A stretch of 64,000 bases of DNA from CAZYQW01 sp964649825 (GTDB lineage Bacteria > Planctomycetota > B15-G4 > JADJEK01), in NCBI GenBank assembly GCA_964649825.1, contig CAZYQW010000121.1, positions 1 through 64,000 on the forward strand, given 5' to 3'. The translations under genes were made by a program, and so were the position numbers. How positions within the stretch are numbered: the first letter of the stretch is position 1; every line of letters starts with the position of its first letter. Of this stretch, positions 1-8,164 are shown piece by piece. The notes below the pieces were generated by a model that worked only from the letters and a program-made list of their open reading frames with translations, made no database searches and was not told the origin of the DNA.

Positions 1-140
1 CGAAGCGAGGCGAGGTCATCGCGACCGAGATCGAGGCGCAGGACCGCAGGCGTACTGCCTGTACGTCGAGGATCCTGCAACGCAGATACCGGTCGCGAGG
101 GCCCGCCGCAGCCGGAATGACTTTCACCACGGGCGGCTAG
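1..140 (+). repeat. MITE-like 166-bp repeat, copy A (cut by window edge)
   Basis: This is the right-hand 140 bp of an element found complete at 5389-5554 and 17552-17717. It aligns without gaps to the last 140 bp of the 17552 copy, with a few substitutions, and ends in a near-perfect copy of the terminal repeat (GGGCGGCTAG instead of GGGCTGCTAG). No transposase is in view. The left terminus would lie 26 bp upstream of base 1. Confidence 0.85.
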
Positions 141-249
141 CCCCGCCCAACGAGCCGTCGCGTCCTCGTCACGCCGCGAGCGTGGCGTTTTTCGACGTCG
201 TCGCGTACCATCTCCGCGGGGGACGGGCGCAAGCAGGAACGACTTCGAG

Positions 250-1404
250 ATGGGACTGAAGGATCGGGTTCATTGGGTCGATCAGCCGCGAGCGCTGAAG
301 GAACTCGGTCGCCGCCTCGACGACGCAGACGTCATCGGCGTCGACACCGAACAGGACTCGTACTTCGCCTATCGAACCAAAGTCTGCGTGATCCAGATCG
401 GCGCGGACGACGAGGAGTGGATCATCGACGCGCTCGCGCTCGACGACTTTGCTCCTCTCCAGCCGGCGTTCCTCGACCGATCCCGCACGAAGGTGCTCCA
501 CGCCGGCGAGAATGACGTCGACCTCCTGCGCAAGAACTGCGGTCTCGAAGTGCGCGGACTGTTCGACACCATGTCCGCCGCGTCGATCCTTGGCTACGCG
601 AAGACGGGCCTGGCCGGAGTGATCGAGCATCACTTCGGCGTGACGATCGAGAAGAAGTACCAGCGTTCGGATTGGCGCAAGCGACCGCTCGAGCGGGAGC
701 AGATCGAATACGCGGCGCTCGACGTTCGCTACCTGTCGAAGCTGCGCGAGCTCTTCCTGGACGAGCTCGACGACGCGGGCCGCGTCGAGGAGGCCGAGTC
801 GGACTTCGGTCGAATCGAGCACGTGGTCCATGACCAGAAGGAGTTCGACGCGGACGACTACGTTCGTATCCGCGGCGCTCGCGACCTGGACGGACTCGGC
901 CGGCGCATCCTGCAGGCGCTCTATGAGCTCCGCGACGAGATCGCGCGCGAGGAGGACCGCGCGCTGTTCCGCGTCTGCCCGGACCACGTGCTCATCGACC
1001 TGGCGAAGAGGCGTCCGCGGGACCGGCAGGCGCTGTGGGGGTTCCGGGGCGTGTCGGATCGGATGTACCGAGTCCACGGCGACAAGCTGCTTCAGGCGAT
1101 CGCCGACGCGAAGCGCAAGGGCCCCCTGGCGTTTCCACGCCGGAACGGCGGCGTTCCCGAGGGGATCCTGCCGCGGCTCGAGCCGCGACAGAAGGATCTC
1201 TACGACGAGCTTCGTGGCTGGCGGAGCCGGCGCGCGCAGGACCGCGGGGTCGAAGTCGGTCGGGTCATCCCGAACTCGCTGCTCCTTCAGGTCGTGATGT
1301 CGGCACCGCGCGACGAGGAGGGGCTGGTCGCGGCCGGGCTCGAGCCGTGGCGCATCCGCGAGTACGGCGAGGACATCCTGGCCATTGTCAATCCCGACGA
1401 CTGA
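250..1404 (+). CDS. rnd: Ribonuclease D (DEDDy 3'-5' exoribonuclease with HRDC domain)
   Basis: A 384-aa cytoplasmic 3'-5' exoribonuclease of the kind that trims tRNA precursors and other stable RNA. The DEDD exonuclease fold fills the N-terminal half: Exo I carries the acidic pair in GVDTEQDSY (about residue 34), and Exo III lies near YAALDVRYL (about residue 160), where Y and D fit the DEDDy class. An HRDC-like helical domain follows (about 205-290), with a second basic C-terminal segment. The length suits the family. The ATG start has a weak AGGAA upstream. The 3' end overlaps the convergent glycosyltransferase by 17 nt. A MITE-like repeat lies upstream. Confidence 0.93.
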   Translation: MGLKDRVHWVDQPRALKELGRRLDDADVIGVDTEQDSYFAYRTKVCVIQIGADDEEWIIDALALDDFAPLQPAFLDRSRTKVLHAGENDVDLLRKNCGLEVRGLFDTMSAASILGYAKTGLAGVIEHHFGVTIEKKYQRSDWRKRPLEREQIEYAALDVRYLSKLRELFLDELDDAGRVEEAESDFGRIEHVVHDQKEFDADDYVRIRGARDLDGLGRRILQALYELRDEIAREEDRALFRVCPDHVLIDLAKRRPRDRQALWGFRGVSDRMYRVHGDKLLQAIADAKRKGPLAFPRRNGGVPEGILPRLEPRQKDLYDELRGWRSRRAQDRGVEVGRVIPNSLLLQVVMSAPRDEEGLVAAGLEPWRIREYGEDILAIVNPDD

Positions 1405-2449
1405 GGCGCGCGAGCGCGGCGGCGAGGACGGCGGCGACCATGAGCTCGCTCATGCAGATCGGGTCATCGCAGCGCCGGAGCGAACAGGGAGAGCACGGGA
1501 CCGAATTTCGCGCGATCGTCGTCGGCGCGAACGGCGGTGCGTAGACCGTCGGGTCCTTGGGGCCGAAGAGCCCGACCGTCGGCACCCCCAGCGAGGAGGC
1601 GAGAAGCAGCGGCCCGCTGTCGGCGGCGACCACCAGGTCGACGCGGCGCAGGCGCGCCACCAGTCCCTTCAGACCGTGGCGAGGCTCGAGTCGGAGTGCG
1701 GCGCTGCCCGCGGCGTCTTCGACCTCGCGCGCGAGCGGTTCCTCGTCTGGACCGTAGCTGATCGAAACCGGTGCGACGCCCTGTTTGCCGAGCCGACGCG
1801 CGAGTTCCGCGAACCGCTCCGCCGGCCACCGTTTGAACGCACCGAACGTGCTCGTGCCGGGGTGCAGCAGGATCCGCGGACGGCTCGTCGACGCGAGCTG
1901 CCGCTCCGCGTCCTCGGCCGCCGCGGGGTCGTCGATGAGGATCGGCCACGCGCTCCGGTCGACGCTCCCGGCCGAGAACCGGCGCGCGCCGTCGACGCCG
2001 AGTGGAGCGAGGAGCGCGAGCGCACGCGCGGCGCGGTGGCCGCCGCGCGGGGTCGGCACCTGGACGTCGGCGAAGCGGTGCGCGCCTTCGCGGCTGCCGC
2101 CCCGATCGAGGCCGACGCGGAGCTTCGCGCGTGCGCGAGCCAGGTGAGCACCCCCTTTCAGGTTCGCTTGGAAGTCGATCGCCGCGTCGTACTCGATCTC
2201 GCGGAGTCGTCGTTGATGCGAGAGGAGCGCGCGCGCCGCGCCGAGCGATGGCCGTCGGAGGGCGCGGCGCGGAAACACGAGGACCCGTTCGATCCCTTCG
2301 ACCAGCTCGAGGAGCGGCGCGACGCGGTCCTCGACGACCCAGTCGACGACCGCGTCGGGCCGTTCAGCGCGCAGCGCGCCGAGCGCGGCGAGCACGTTGA
2401 CGACGTCGCCGAGGGCCGAGAGTCGAATGAACAGGTAGCGGTCGGACAC
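1388..2449 (-). CDS. Glycosyltransferase family 9 (ADP-heptose:LPS heptosyltransferase-like)
   Basis: About 353 aa, GT-B fold, GT9 family. These enzymes transfer ADP-heptose or a related sugar onto the LPS inner core at the cytoplasmic face of the inner membrane. The N-terminus FIRLSALGDVVN matches the family's first strand and glycine turn. The C-terminal half has HPGTSTFGAFKRWP (nucleotide-sugar site), VAADSGPLLLASSLGVPTVG and GLFGPKDP, all typical. I chose the GTG at 2449 because homologues begin just before the FIRLSALGD strand; an in-frame GTG at 2485 is possible. Sugar specificity cannot be read from sequence. With the Kdo-kinase-like gene at 5992 it supports an LPS-bearing outer membrane. 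Confidence 0.88.
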   Translation of the reverse strand: MSDRYLFIRLSALGDVVNVLAALGALRAERPDAVVDWVVEDRVAPLLELVEGIERVLVFPRRALRRPSLGAARALLSHQRRLREIEYDAAIDFQANLKGGAHLARARAKLRVGLDRGGSREGAHRFADVQVPTPRGGHRAARALALLAPLGVDGARRFSAGSVDRSAWPILIDDPAAAEDAERQLASTSRPRILLHPGTSTFGAFKRWPAERFAELARRLGKQGVAPVSISYGPDEEPLAREVEDAAGSAALRLEPRHGLKGLVARLRRVDLVVAADSGPLLLASSLGVPTVGLFGPKDPTVYAPPFAPTTIARNSVPCSPCSLRRCDDPICMSELMVAAVLAAALARLSRRD

Positions 2450-2655
2450 GCCGCCATTGTGGGCGCGCAGTCTGCGCGAGTCCACCCGCCGCTACGACCG
2501 GCGGCCAAGACCTCTACGTGGGCTGGTCCCGGCGCACAGCGTCCGCGTCTACACCTTCAACTGACCGACCGGCGATCGGGCGGGGCGGCGGGCTCCCGGG
2601 CCGCCCCGCGATTCGGCGGAAAGACCGAATCGCCGAAGCTGAAGAACCTCGGCCT

Positions 2656-4695
2656 TCATGGTGGATCGGCGGTCGCCTCGTCCACGTCCACGGAACCGGT
2701 CTTGCGTGCAACGACCTCGACGGGGCGGCGCCAGACGATCTCGCGCGCGCCGCTCGTGCCGTCGATCTCGATGCCGACGAGTTCGTAGCGGCCGCCCGCG
2801 GCGCGCAGCTCGAACCCCCCGTGAGCGTCGAGGCTCGTTGACGCGCCCATCCGTTGGCGCCGGTCGATGAGCGAGACGAGCGAGGCGCGGATCTTCGCGT
2901 TCGCCGCGGTGGTCCGGACGCGGCCGCGCAGCACTCCGAGCGGTGCGAGCCGGACTTCGACGCGAGCCGCGGCGGCCGCGGCGGTCGCGTCGGCTGTCAC
3001 GTACCCCGGGGCGGAGACGATCACCTTCAGCCCGTTCGGCGGTGCCGGCGTCGACCACGTCACGCGCCCGTTCGCGTCCGTCGTCGCCCCCTCCTTTCCG
3101 GCGCGGATCGTGGCCTCGCGGATCGGAGCGCCGGTGTCGTGGTCGAGGACGACGAACTCGGGACGGACGATCGGCACCAACGTGTGCGCGATCGACGTGG
3201 CGCCGAACGTCAGGTCCACCTGTACCCAGTCGTCCTCGTACCCAGCGGCGCGGATGAGGATCGAGTACTCGGTCGCCATGAGCCGGGTCAGTCGGATGCG
3301 ACCGTCTCCGCCGTCGGAGCGGCGCGTGGTGAGGTCGAGCGGGGCAAGCGTGGCGAGCGGGCCCGCGAACACGGACAGGTCGACGTCGCCCCGCGGCCGG
3401 CCGTTCTCGTCGCGAACGAGGAGATAGAGCTCCCGCGCGGGCGGGAGGATCACGCGCGCGTCGTCCTTCCCCGGCGTCGCGAGCGTCACCGCGAAGCGGC
3501 CCTCGAGCGTGACGGCGAGCGCATGCACCGTGGACGTAACGCCGCGGATCTCGAAGCGACCATTGCGGTCGGTCGTCGTTCGGCGTTCGAGGTAGGCGAG
3601 GAGCGAGCGTTCGATCGGCGCGGGGATTCCCTCGGGCGACTCGCCCTGCGCGCCGACATAGATCTCGGCGCCGGCGACGGGTTGATTCAGGTCGTCGACG
3701 ACGGTGCCCACGAGCATCGCTCCGGCCGCGAGCACGATCGTGCCGACGTCGACCACTCCGTCGGGGATCGCCGCCGAGCTCCGCGTGACCGCGAGGTGCG
3801 AGTCGGAACGTACGAGCAGATCGAACGACGTTCGACCGGACGAGCGCGCCGGCAGATCGAAGCTGCCGTCCGGGCCGGTGAAGACCGGCTTCGACGGGAA
3901 GACGTCGTCCCAACCGTAGCCGGCCGAGCGACCCTCCTGCGCGCGGAACGGAATCCCGCCGCCGGGGCGATCGACGACGAGGACGGCGCGACCGTCGGGC
4001 GACTTGCCGGCGCGCGCGGGTGCGTCGGCCACCATCGCTCCGGCCAGCGGGGTTCCGTCCTCGTCGACCACGTGGCCGCGCGCGCGACACCGCTCGGCCG
4101 TCAGAACGAACCGACCCAGGTCGAAGTCAGCGCCGGCGCGGGTTGCCCGCGCGATCGACACGCGCTCGACGTGGCGGGCGAACGATCCTCCGTCGTCGAA
4201 CGTCATCGCGTAGACGCGCTGGGGCGCGACGTCCGCGAGGCGGAACGTCCCGTCGGCGGCCGAGGTTGTCGTCTTCACCAGCAGTTCGCCGGGAACGAGC
4301 GCGTCGCGGCTCCGTCCGCGGCGACGGACGGTGAGCTCGGTCACGTCGCACAGTCGGACCGAGATCCCGGCGAGCGCGTCGCCCTGCGCGTTCTCGACGA
4401 TTCCGACCCAACCGGCGGGTGCCGTCGGCTCCGCTGCGACGATGGTCGTGGGCAGCGGCGGAGTGCGGATCGAGCGCTCCTCGTGCGCGGGCACGATCCT
4501 CTCGACCAGGGGCGGCGCCGTGTGGTCGGCCGCGGCTCGAGTGCGAGGCTCGGCCGTCGCCGTCGCGTCGTACTGTGGCGTCTCCACTTCGGTTTGGTCG
4601 AGCGAGGTGAGCTGCCACGTGAACGTGCCGAGCACGATCACCACCACGGCGACCGCGACCCCTCGGAAGGTCGTCTTCATCGACGACTCGCTCAT
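2656..4695 (-). CDS. Membrane-anchored carboxypeptidase-regulatory-like repeat protein
   Basis: 679 aa. One hydrophobic helix at about residues 10-29, with a short charged N-terminus, suggests an inner-membrane anchor and a periplasmic body. The rest is a string of beta-sandwich domains with the CarboxypepD_reg-like signature: G-x-V-x-D-x-x-G-x-P-x-x-G-A-x-V followed by T-D-x-x-G-x-F. Clear examples start at about 95, 205, 330, 425 and 515. No catalytic domain is visible, so a structural or binding role in the envelope is inferred. A second in-frame ATG lies 15 nt downstream (residue 6) and may be the true start. It sits 73 bp downstream of the secreted protein at 4769 and may share its transcript. 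Confidence 0.75.
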   Translation of the reverse strand: MSESSMKTTFRGVAVAVVVIVLGTFTWQLTSLDQTEVETPQYDATATAEPRTRAAADHTAPPLVERIVPAHEERSIRTPPLPTTIVAAEPTAPAGWVGIVENAQGDALAGISVRLCDVTELTVRRRGRSRDALVPGELLVKTTTSAADGTFRLADVAPQRVYAMTFDDGGSFARHVERVSIARATRAGADFDLGRFVLTAERCRARGHVVDEDGTPLAGAMVADAPARAGKSPDGRAVLVVDRPGGGIPFRAQEGRSAGYGWDDVFPSKPVFTGPDGSFDLPARSSGRTSFDLLVRSDSHLAVTRSSAAIPDGVVDVGTIVLAAGAMLVGTVVDDLNQPVAGAEIYVGAQGESPEGIPAPIERSLLAYLERRTTTDRNGRFEIRGVTSTVHALAVTLEGRFAVTLATPGKDDARVILPPARELYLLVRDENGRPRGDVDLSVFAGPLATLAPLDLTTRRSDGGDGRIRLTRLMATEYSILIRAAGYEDDWVQVDLTFGATSIAHTLVPIVRPEFVVLDHDTGAPIREATIRAGKEGATTDANGRVTWSTPAPPNGLKVIVSAPGYVTADATAAAAAARVEVRLAPLGVLRGRVRTTAANAKIRASLVSLIDRRQRMGASTSLDAHGGFELRAAGGRYELVGIEIDGTSGAREIVWRRPVEVVARKTGSVDVDEATADPP

Positions 4696-4768
4696 CGGAC
4701 GGCCGCATCCTCGACGGAGCGCTCGCGAACGGAGGCGGTGCGGAACCCACTCGCTTTCTTCCGGCCGT

Positions 4769-5314
4769 TCATTCTTTCCGGTAGCGCCCGCACATCAAGA
4801 TCCTCGTGTCGCCGTAGCGGCCCATCCCGTCGATCGCGTAGATCCACGCGTCCCCTTCGCGTCGCACCGACTCGCGGAACGTCTCGCTCCGCTCGAGCGA
4901 GTCGGTCGACCAGACGATCTCCTCGTCGCCGTCCGGGCCGCGAACCACGCGGCCCTCGTGTCGCACCGCGTCGCCGTCGTCCTTCGTCACCGAGCACGTG
5001 AGCTCGAGCGTGCCGTCGTCGCGCCTCTTCGCAACGTTGAAGCCGCGCCCGCGCGTGACGGTGCCGTCGGCCTGCCTGTCGACGACCTCGACCGCCTGGC
5101 GCTCGTGGTCGATCGTGCGGTAGGTCTGGCGCACGTCGATGCGGTAGAGCTCGACGCCGCGCACGTCGTAGCCCACGAACGCACCGCGCCACGTCCCGTC
5201 GAGGGCGGAGAAGACCGCGACCGGCGGCGTCGACGCCGCGCGTTCGACGTCACCGCGGACGGCCGCGGCGGCGGCGGCGATGAGGAGTCCCAGAGCCAGG
5301 GTGGATCGTCGCAT
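4769..5314 (-). CDS. Secreted protein of unknown function
   Basis: About 181 aa. The N-terminus is a signal peptide: MRRS, then a Leu/Ala-rich stretch through about residue 19. The mature part is polar and beta-rich, with a conserved-looking LDGTWRGAFVGYD segment and a C-terminal RILMCGRYRKE. The layout suggests a small lipocalin-like or other beta-barrel 'DUF' protein, but I recognise no family. The start at 5314 is chosen over an upstream in-frame start because GGAGG sits 4 nt before the ATG. The transposon-like repeat copy B lies about 75 bp upstream, probably near its promoter. Confidence 0.7.
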   Translation of the reverse strand: MRRSTLALGLLIAAAAAAVRGDVERAASTPPVAVFSALDGTWRGAFVGYDVRGVELYRIDVRQTYRTIDHERQAVEVVDRQADGTVTRGRGFNVAKRRDDGTLELTCSVTKDDGDAVRHEGRVVRGPDGDEEIVWSTDSLERSETFRESVRREGDAWIYAIDGMGRYGDTRILMCGRYRKE

Positions 5315-5388
5315 TGCACCTCCGTCAGTCGTCGGTCGCACGTCGCCCTTGCCGCCGCGGGGGAAACCGGGTCGAACGACATCCTAGG

Positions 5389-5554
5389 CTAGCAGCCCGT
5401 GGTGAAAGTCATTTTGGCTGCGGCGGGCCCTCGCGACCGATCTCTTCGTTGCAGGATCCTCGACGTATAGGCAGTACGCCTGCGGTCCTGCGCCTCGATC
5501 TCGGTCGCGATGACCTCGCCTCGCTTCGAAAGCACTTTCACCACGGGCTGCTAG
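5389..5554 (-). repeat. MITE-like 166-bp repeat, copy B (complete)
   Basis: A complete element with 21-bp perfect terminal inverted repeats, CTAGCAGCCCGTGG... and its reverse complement. In inverse orientation it is about 97% identical to the copy at 17552-17717 (five substitutions, no gaps). It contains no transposase and is too short to encode one. The flanks show no clear target-site duplication, unless the terminal CTAG is itself the duplicated target. Confidence 0.9.
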
Positions 5555-5991
5555 GCCGGTTGGAGCGCCGCGGCATGGTGCGTCCGGACGAACACCTCTC
5601 GTGGAGGCTTTGTCCCGTCGCGGTAGGCAACCGAGCACCGCGTCGCCGGTCCGGTCCGTCGGGCGGGATCCGGGCGTCGGAGCTGGATGTCGAGAGCCTG
5701 GCGCACCTTGTCGGAGCAAGAGGAGCGGGACAGGCCGAGTGCACACGGGCGGTAGACTGGCGCATGGCGTGGTTCACGACGGCAACGCCCCCTCGACGAC
5801 GCGCCCATGCTCGTCGCGCTGAAGCGATAGGTCGAGAGCGACGCCTGACCGACAACGGTCGAGCTTCCGACTTCCGACTGGCGGCTTCCGACGGCGCGGC
5901 GGGTCCGTGGAACAGGACGATGGATCGACATGAGCTCCCGTCGCGGTCGACGTTTGGTTTGGTTGCGGCCATGCCGCGCTGAGGTCTGCCA
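5555..5991 (+). other. 437-bp stretch without a recognisable gene
   Basis: It lies between repeat copy B and the Kdo-kinase-like gene. Frames here are open only as chance GC-rich ORFs with no domain. A short direct repeat (CTTCCGAC, three times around 5866-5890) is visible. The sequence just before 5992 holds GAGG as a likely ribosome binding site. The region probably contains the promoter for 5992, but I cannot point to one. Confidence 0.4.
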
Positions 5992-6840
5992 ATGGCGCTG
6001 CGTGCGATCCCCGACGACTACACCGAGCGACGAGCCGGCCGGGTTCGGATGATCGCGCGCGACGACGTCGCCGATGCGCTCGTTCGAGCCGGCGTCCTGG
6101 CTGGCCGTCCGGTCGAGGCCTGGGGCGAGCCCGTCCGCGAGGTTGCGGGCGGGCGCCGTCCGGTCCGGGTGGTTCGAGTCGCCGATATCGCGGAACCGGT
6201 GCTCGTCAAGGAGTTCCGCCGGGGCGGACTGCTCGGGCCGCTCTTCGGTCGCGTCGCCAGCCCGACCCGGGCGTTCGCCGAGTTGCTCGTCGTCGAGTCG
6301 CTGCGGCGAGCCGGAGTCGCCACCCCGCCGATCCTGGCCGTCCGCGTCACACGGGTGGCCGAATGGCTGCCGTTCGTGCGTATCGACCTCGTCCTGCCGT
6401 TCCGCGTTGGGGCGTCGAATCTGGTCGACTGGCTCGGCTCCGATCCCCGGCCGTCCGATCGCCGGCGCGGCCTCGAAGCAGCCGGCCGGGCCGTACGCGC
6501 GATGCATGCCGCGCGAGTCCGGCACGAGGACCTGAACCTGAAGAACCTCCTCCGTAACCCGGACGGCTCGTTCGAGGTGATCGACCTGGGGGCGAGCCGC
6601 GTCCAGCCGCTGACGCCGAATGGTCGCGCCATCAACGTCGCTCGCCTCTATCGCAGCGCGGTGAAGCTCCGATTGGTCGCCTTCGAACGGCCCAGCGTCG
6701 ACGCCGCGCGATTCCTGCGCGGCTACGACCCGTCCGCGTGGCGCGACGTCGCGCGGGAAGTCGCAGTGATCGCGCGCCGATCGATCCCGCGCCACCGCTG
6801 GTCGTGGAGGATGCAGCGCGCGCGAGGGTGGTCGCCCTGA
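5992..6840 (+). CDS. Lipopolysaccharide kinase, Kdo kinase/WaaP family
   Basis: 282 aa. It belongs to the protein-kinase-like superfamily that phosphorylates LPS core sugars (KdkA on Kdo, WaaP on heptose) using ATP at the inner face of the inner membrane. Seen: a lysine strand (VLVKEFRRGG, about residue 74), the catalytic loop VRHEDLNLKNLL (about 177-188, HxDLNxxN), and the metal-binding IDLGAS (about 198), which carries the family's D-x-G in place of the eukaryotic DFG. The C-terminus is basic. Length agrees with KdkA. It is convergent with the aminotransferase (7 bp apart). Which sugar is phosphorylated cannot be told. Confidence 0.85.
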   Translation: MALRAIPDDYTERRAGRVRMIARDDVADALVRAGVLAGRPVEAWGEPVREVAGGRRPVRVVRVADIAEPVLVKEFRRGGLLGPLFGRVASPTRAFAELLVVESLRRAGVATPPILAVRVTRVAEWLPFVRIDLVLPFRVGASNLVDWLGSDPRPSDRRRGLEAAGRAVRAMHAARVRHEDLNLKNLLRNPDGSFEVIDLGASRVQPLTPNGRAINVARLYRSAVKLRLVAFERPSVDAARFLRGYDPSAWRDVAREVAVIARRSIPRHRWSWRMQRARGWSP

Positions 6841-6847
6841 GCACCGT

Positions 6848-8026
6848 TCAACGTTGGACCGATCGGCGCGAGAGCCTCTGCAGCCGCTCCACGCAGGCGT
6901 CGAGCGTCACGTCCTTCTTCGGGAAGCAGAACCGGACGAGGCGGGAACCGTCCCTCGGGTTCGAGAAGAAGGACGAGCCGGGCACGACGGCGACGCCGAT
7001 CTCCTCGACGAGGTGGCGCGCGAAGCGCACGTCGTCGTCGAAGTCGAATGCCTCGAAGCCGGCCATGATGTAGTACGCGCCGCGCGGCAGCGTCGGAGTG
7101 AAGCCGCTCTCGATCAGCCCGCGCATCAGACGATCGCGGCGACGCTGGTACTCGGACGCGAGGCTCGCGAAGAACGACGCATCGAACGCGAGCGCGGCCG
7201 CGGCCGCATCCTGCAGCGGATGCGGCGCGCCGACGGTCAGGAAGTCGTGCACCTTGCGGATCGCGTTCGTGATCTCCGGCGCCGCGACGCAGTAGCCGAT
7301 CCGCCAGCCCGTCACCGAGAACGTCTTCGAGTGGCCGGAGATCGTGATCGTCCGGTCGGCCATGCCGGGGAGCGACGCGATCGACACGTGCTCGGCGCCG
7401 TCGTACAGGATGTATTCGTAGATCTCGTCGGTGATCGCGAGGCAGTCGTGCTCCTGGCAGAGCTCGGCGACGCGGGACAGCTCCGCGCGCGTGAACACCT
7501 TCCCCGTCGGGTTGTTCGGTGTATTGACGATGATCGCCTTCGTCTTCGCGTTGAAGCAGCGCGCGAGGGCGTCGAAGTCGACCGCGAAGTCGGGGGGCTC
7601 GAGCCGGAAGAAGACGGGCTTCGCGCCGGAGAGGACGCAGTCGGGGCCGTAGTTCTCGTAGAACGGCTCGAAGATGATCACCTCGTCGCCCGGGTCGACG
7701 GTCGCCATCATCGCCGAGATCATTGCCTCGGTCGCGCCGCAGCAGACGGTGATCATCCGCTCGGGATCGGCATCCACCTGGTTGTACTCGCGCATCCGCC
7801 TCGCGATCGCGTCCCGCAGCGACTTGGCGCCCCACGTGATCGCGTACTGATTGAGGTCGCGGTCGATCGCGGCCTTCGCCGCCTCCTTGATCGCCGCCGA
7901 GGCCGGGAAGTCCGGGAACCCCTGGGCTAGGTTGACGGCGCCGTGGAGGTTCGCGAGGCGCGTCATCTCTCGGATCACCGACTCCGTGAAGACGGCGGCT
8001 TTCTTCGACGTCAGGCGTCGCGGCAT
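6848..8026 (-). CDS. PLP-dependent aminotransferase, class I/II
   Basis: 392 aa, fold type I. It transfers an amino group between an amino acid and a 2-oxo acid. Hallmarks are ITVCCGATEAM (cofactor phosphate region), NTPNNPTGKVFT (substrate carboxylate and ring contact), ITDEIYEYI (Asp to the pyridine N) and SGHSKTFSVTGWRIGY, where the Lys of SKTF forms the Schiff base with PLP. The pattern NLAQGFPDF near the N-terminus is characteristic of the methionine/kynurenine/glutamine aminotransferase branch, so that is the likely specificity, but an aspartate-type activity is possible. Start: GAGGAA lies 5 nt before the ATG. Confidence 0.92.
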   Translation of the reverse strand: MPRRLTSKKAAVFTESVIREMTRLANLHGAVNLAQGFPDFPASAAIKEAAKAAIDRDLNQYAITWGAKSLRDAIARRMREYNQVDADPERMITVCCGATEAMISAMMATVDPGDEVIIFEPFYENYGPDCVLSGAKPVFFRLEPPDFAVDFDALARCFNAKTKAIIVNTPNNPTGKVFTRAELSRVAELCQEHDCLAITDEIYEYILYDGAEHVSIASLPGMADRTITISGHSKTFSVTGWRIGYCVAAPEITNAIRKVHDFLTVGAPHPLQDAAAAALAFDASFFASLASEYQRRRDRLMRGLIESGFTPTLPRGAYYIMAGFEAFDFDDDVRFARHLVEEIGVAVVPGSSFFSNPRDGSRLVRFCFPKKDVTLDACVERLQRLSRRSVQR

Positions 8027-8164
8027 GGCGGTTCCTCGGCGAGGCGCGCGGGCGTTCGTCCCGAGATTGTACGGGGCGTGCCCGGGATCTGGAGAATCAT
8101 GGCGGTATCATGCCTCTCGAGCGGGCCCGGCCGTCCGGTACGGGTGAGCCGAAGGGAGGATCCG

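Noticed and set aside
2854..5001. 715-aa open frame on the plus strand
   Set aside because: Antisense to the carboxypeptidase-regulatory-like gene; no signal or domain, Arg-rich composition.
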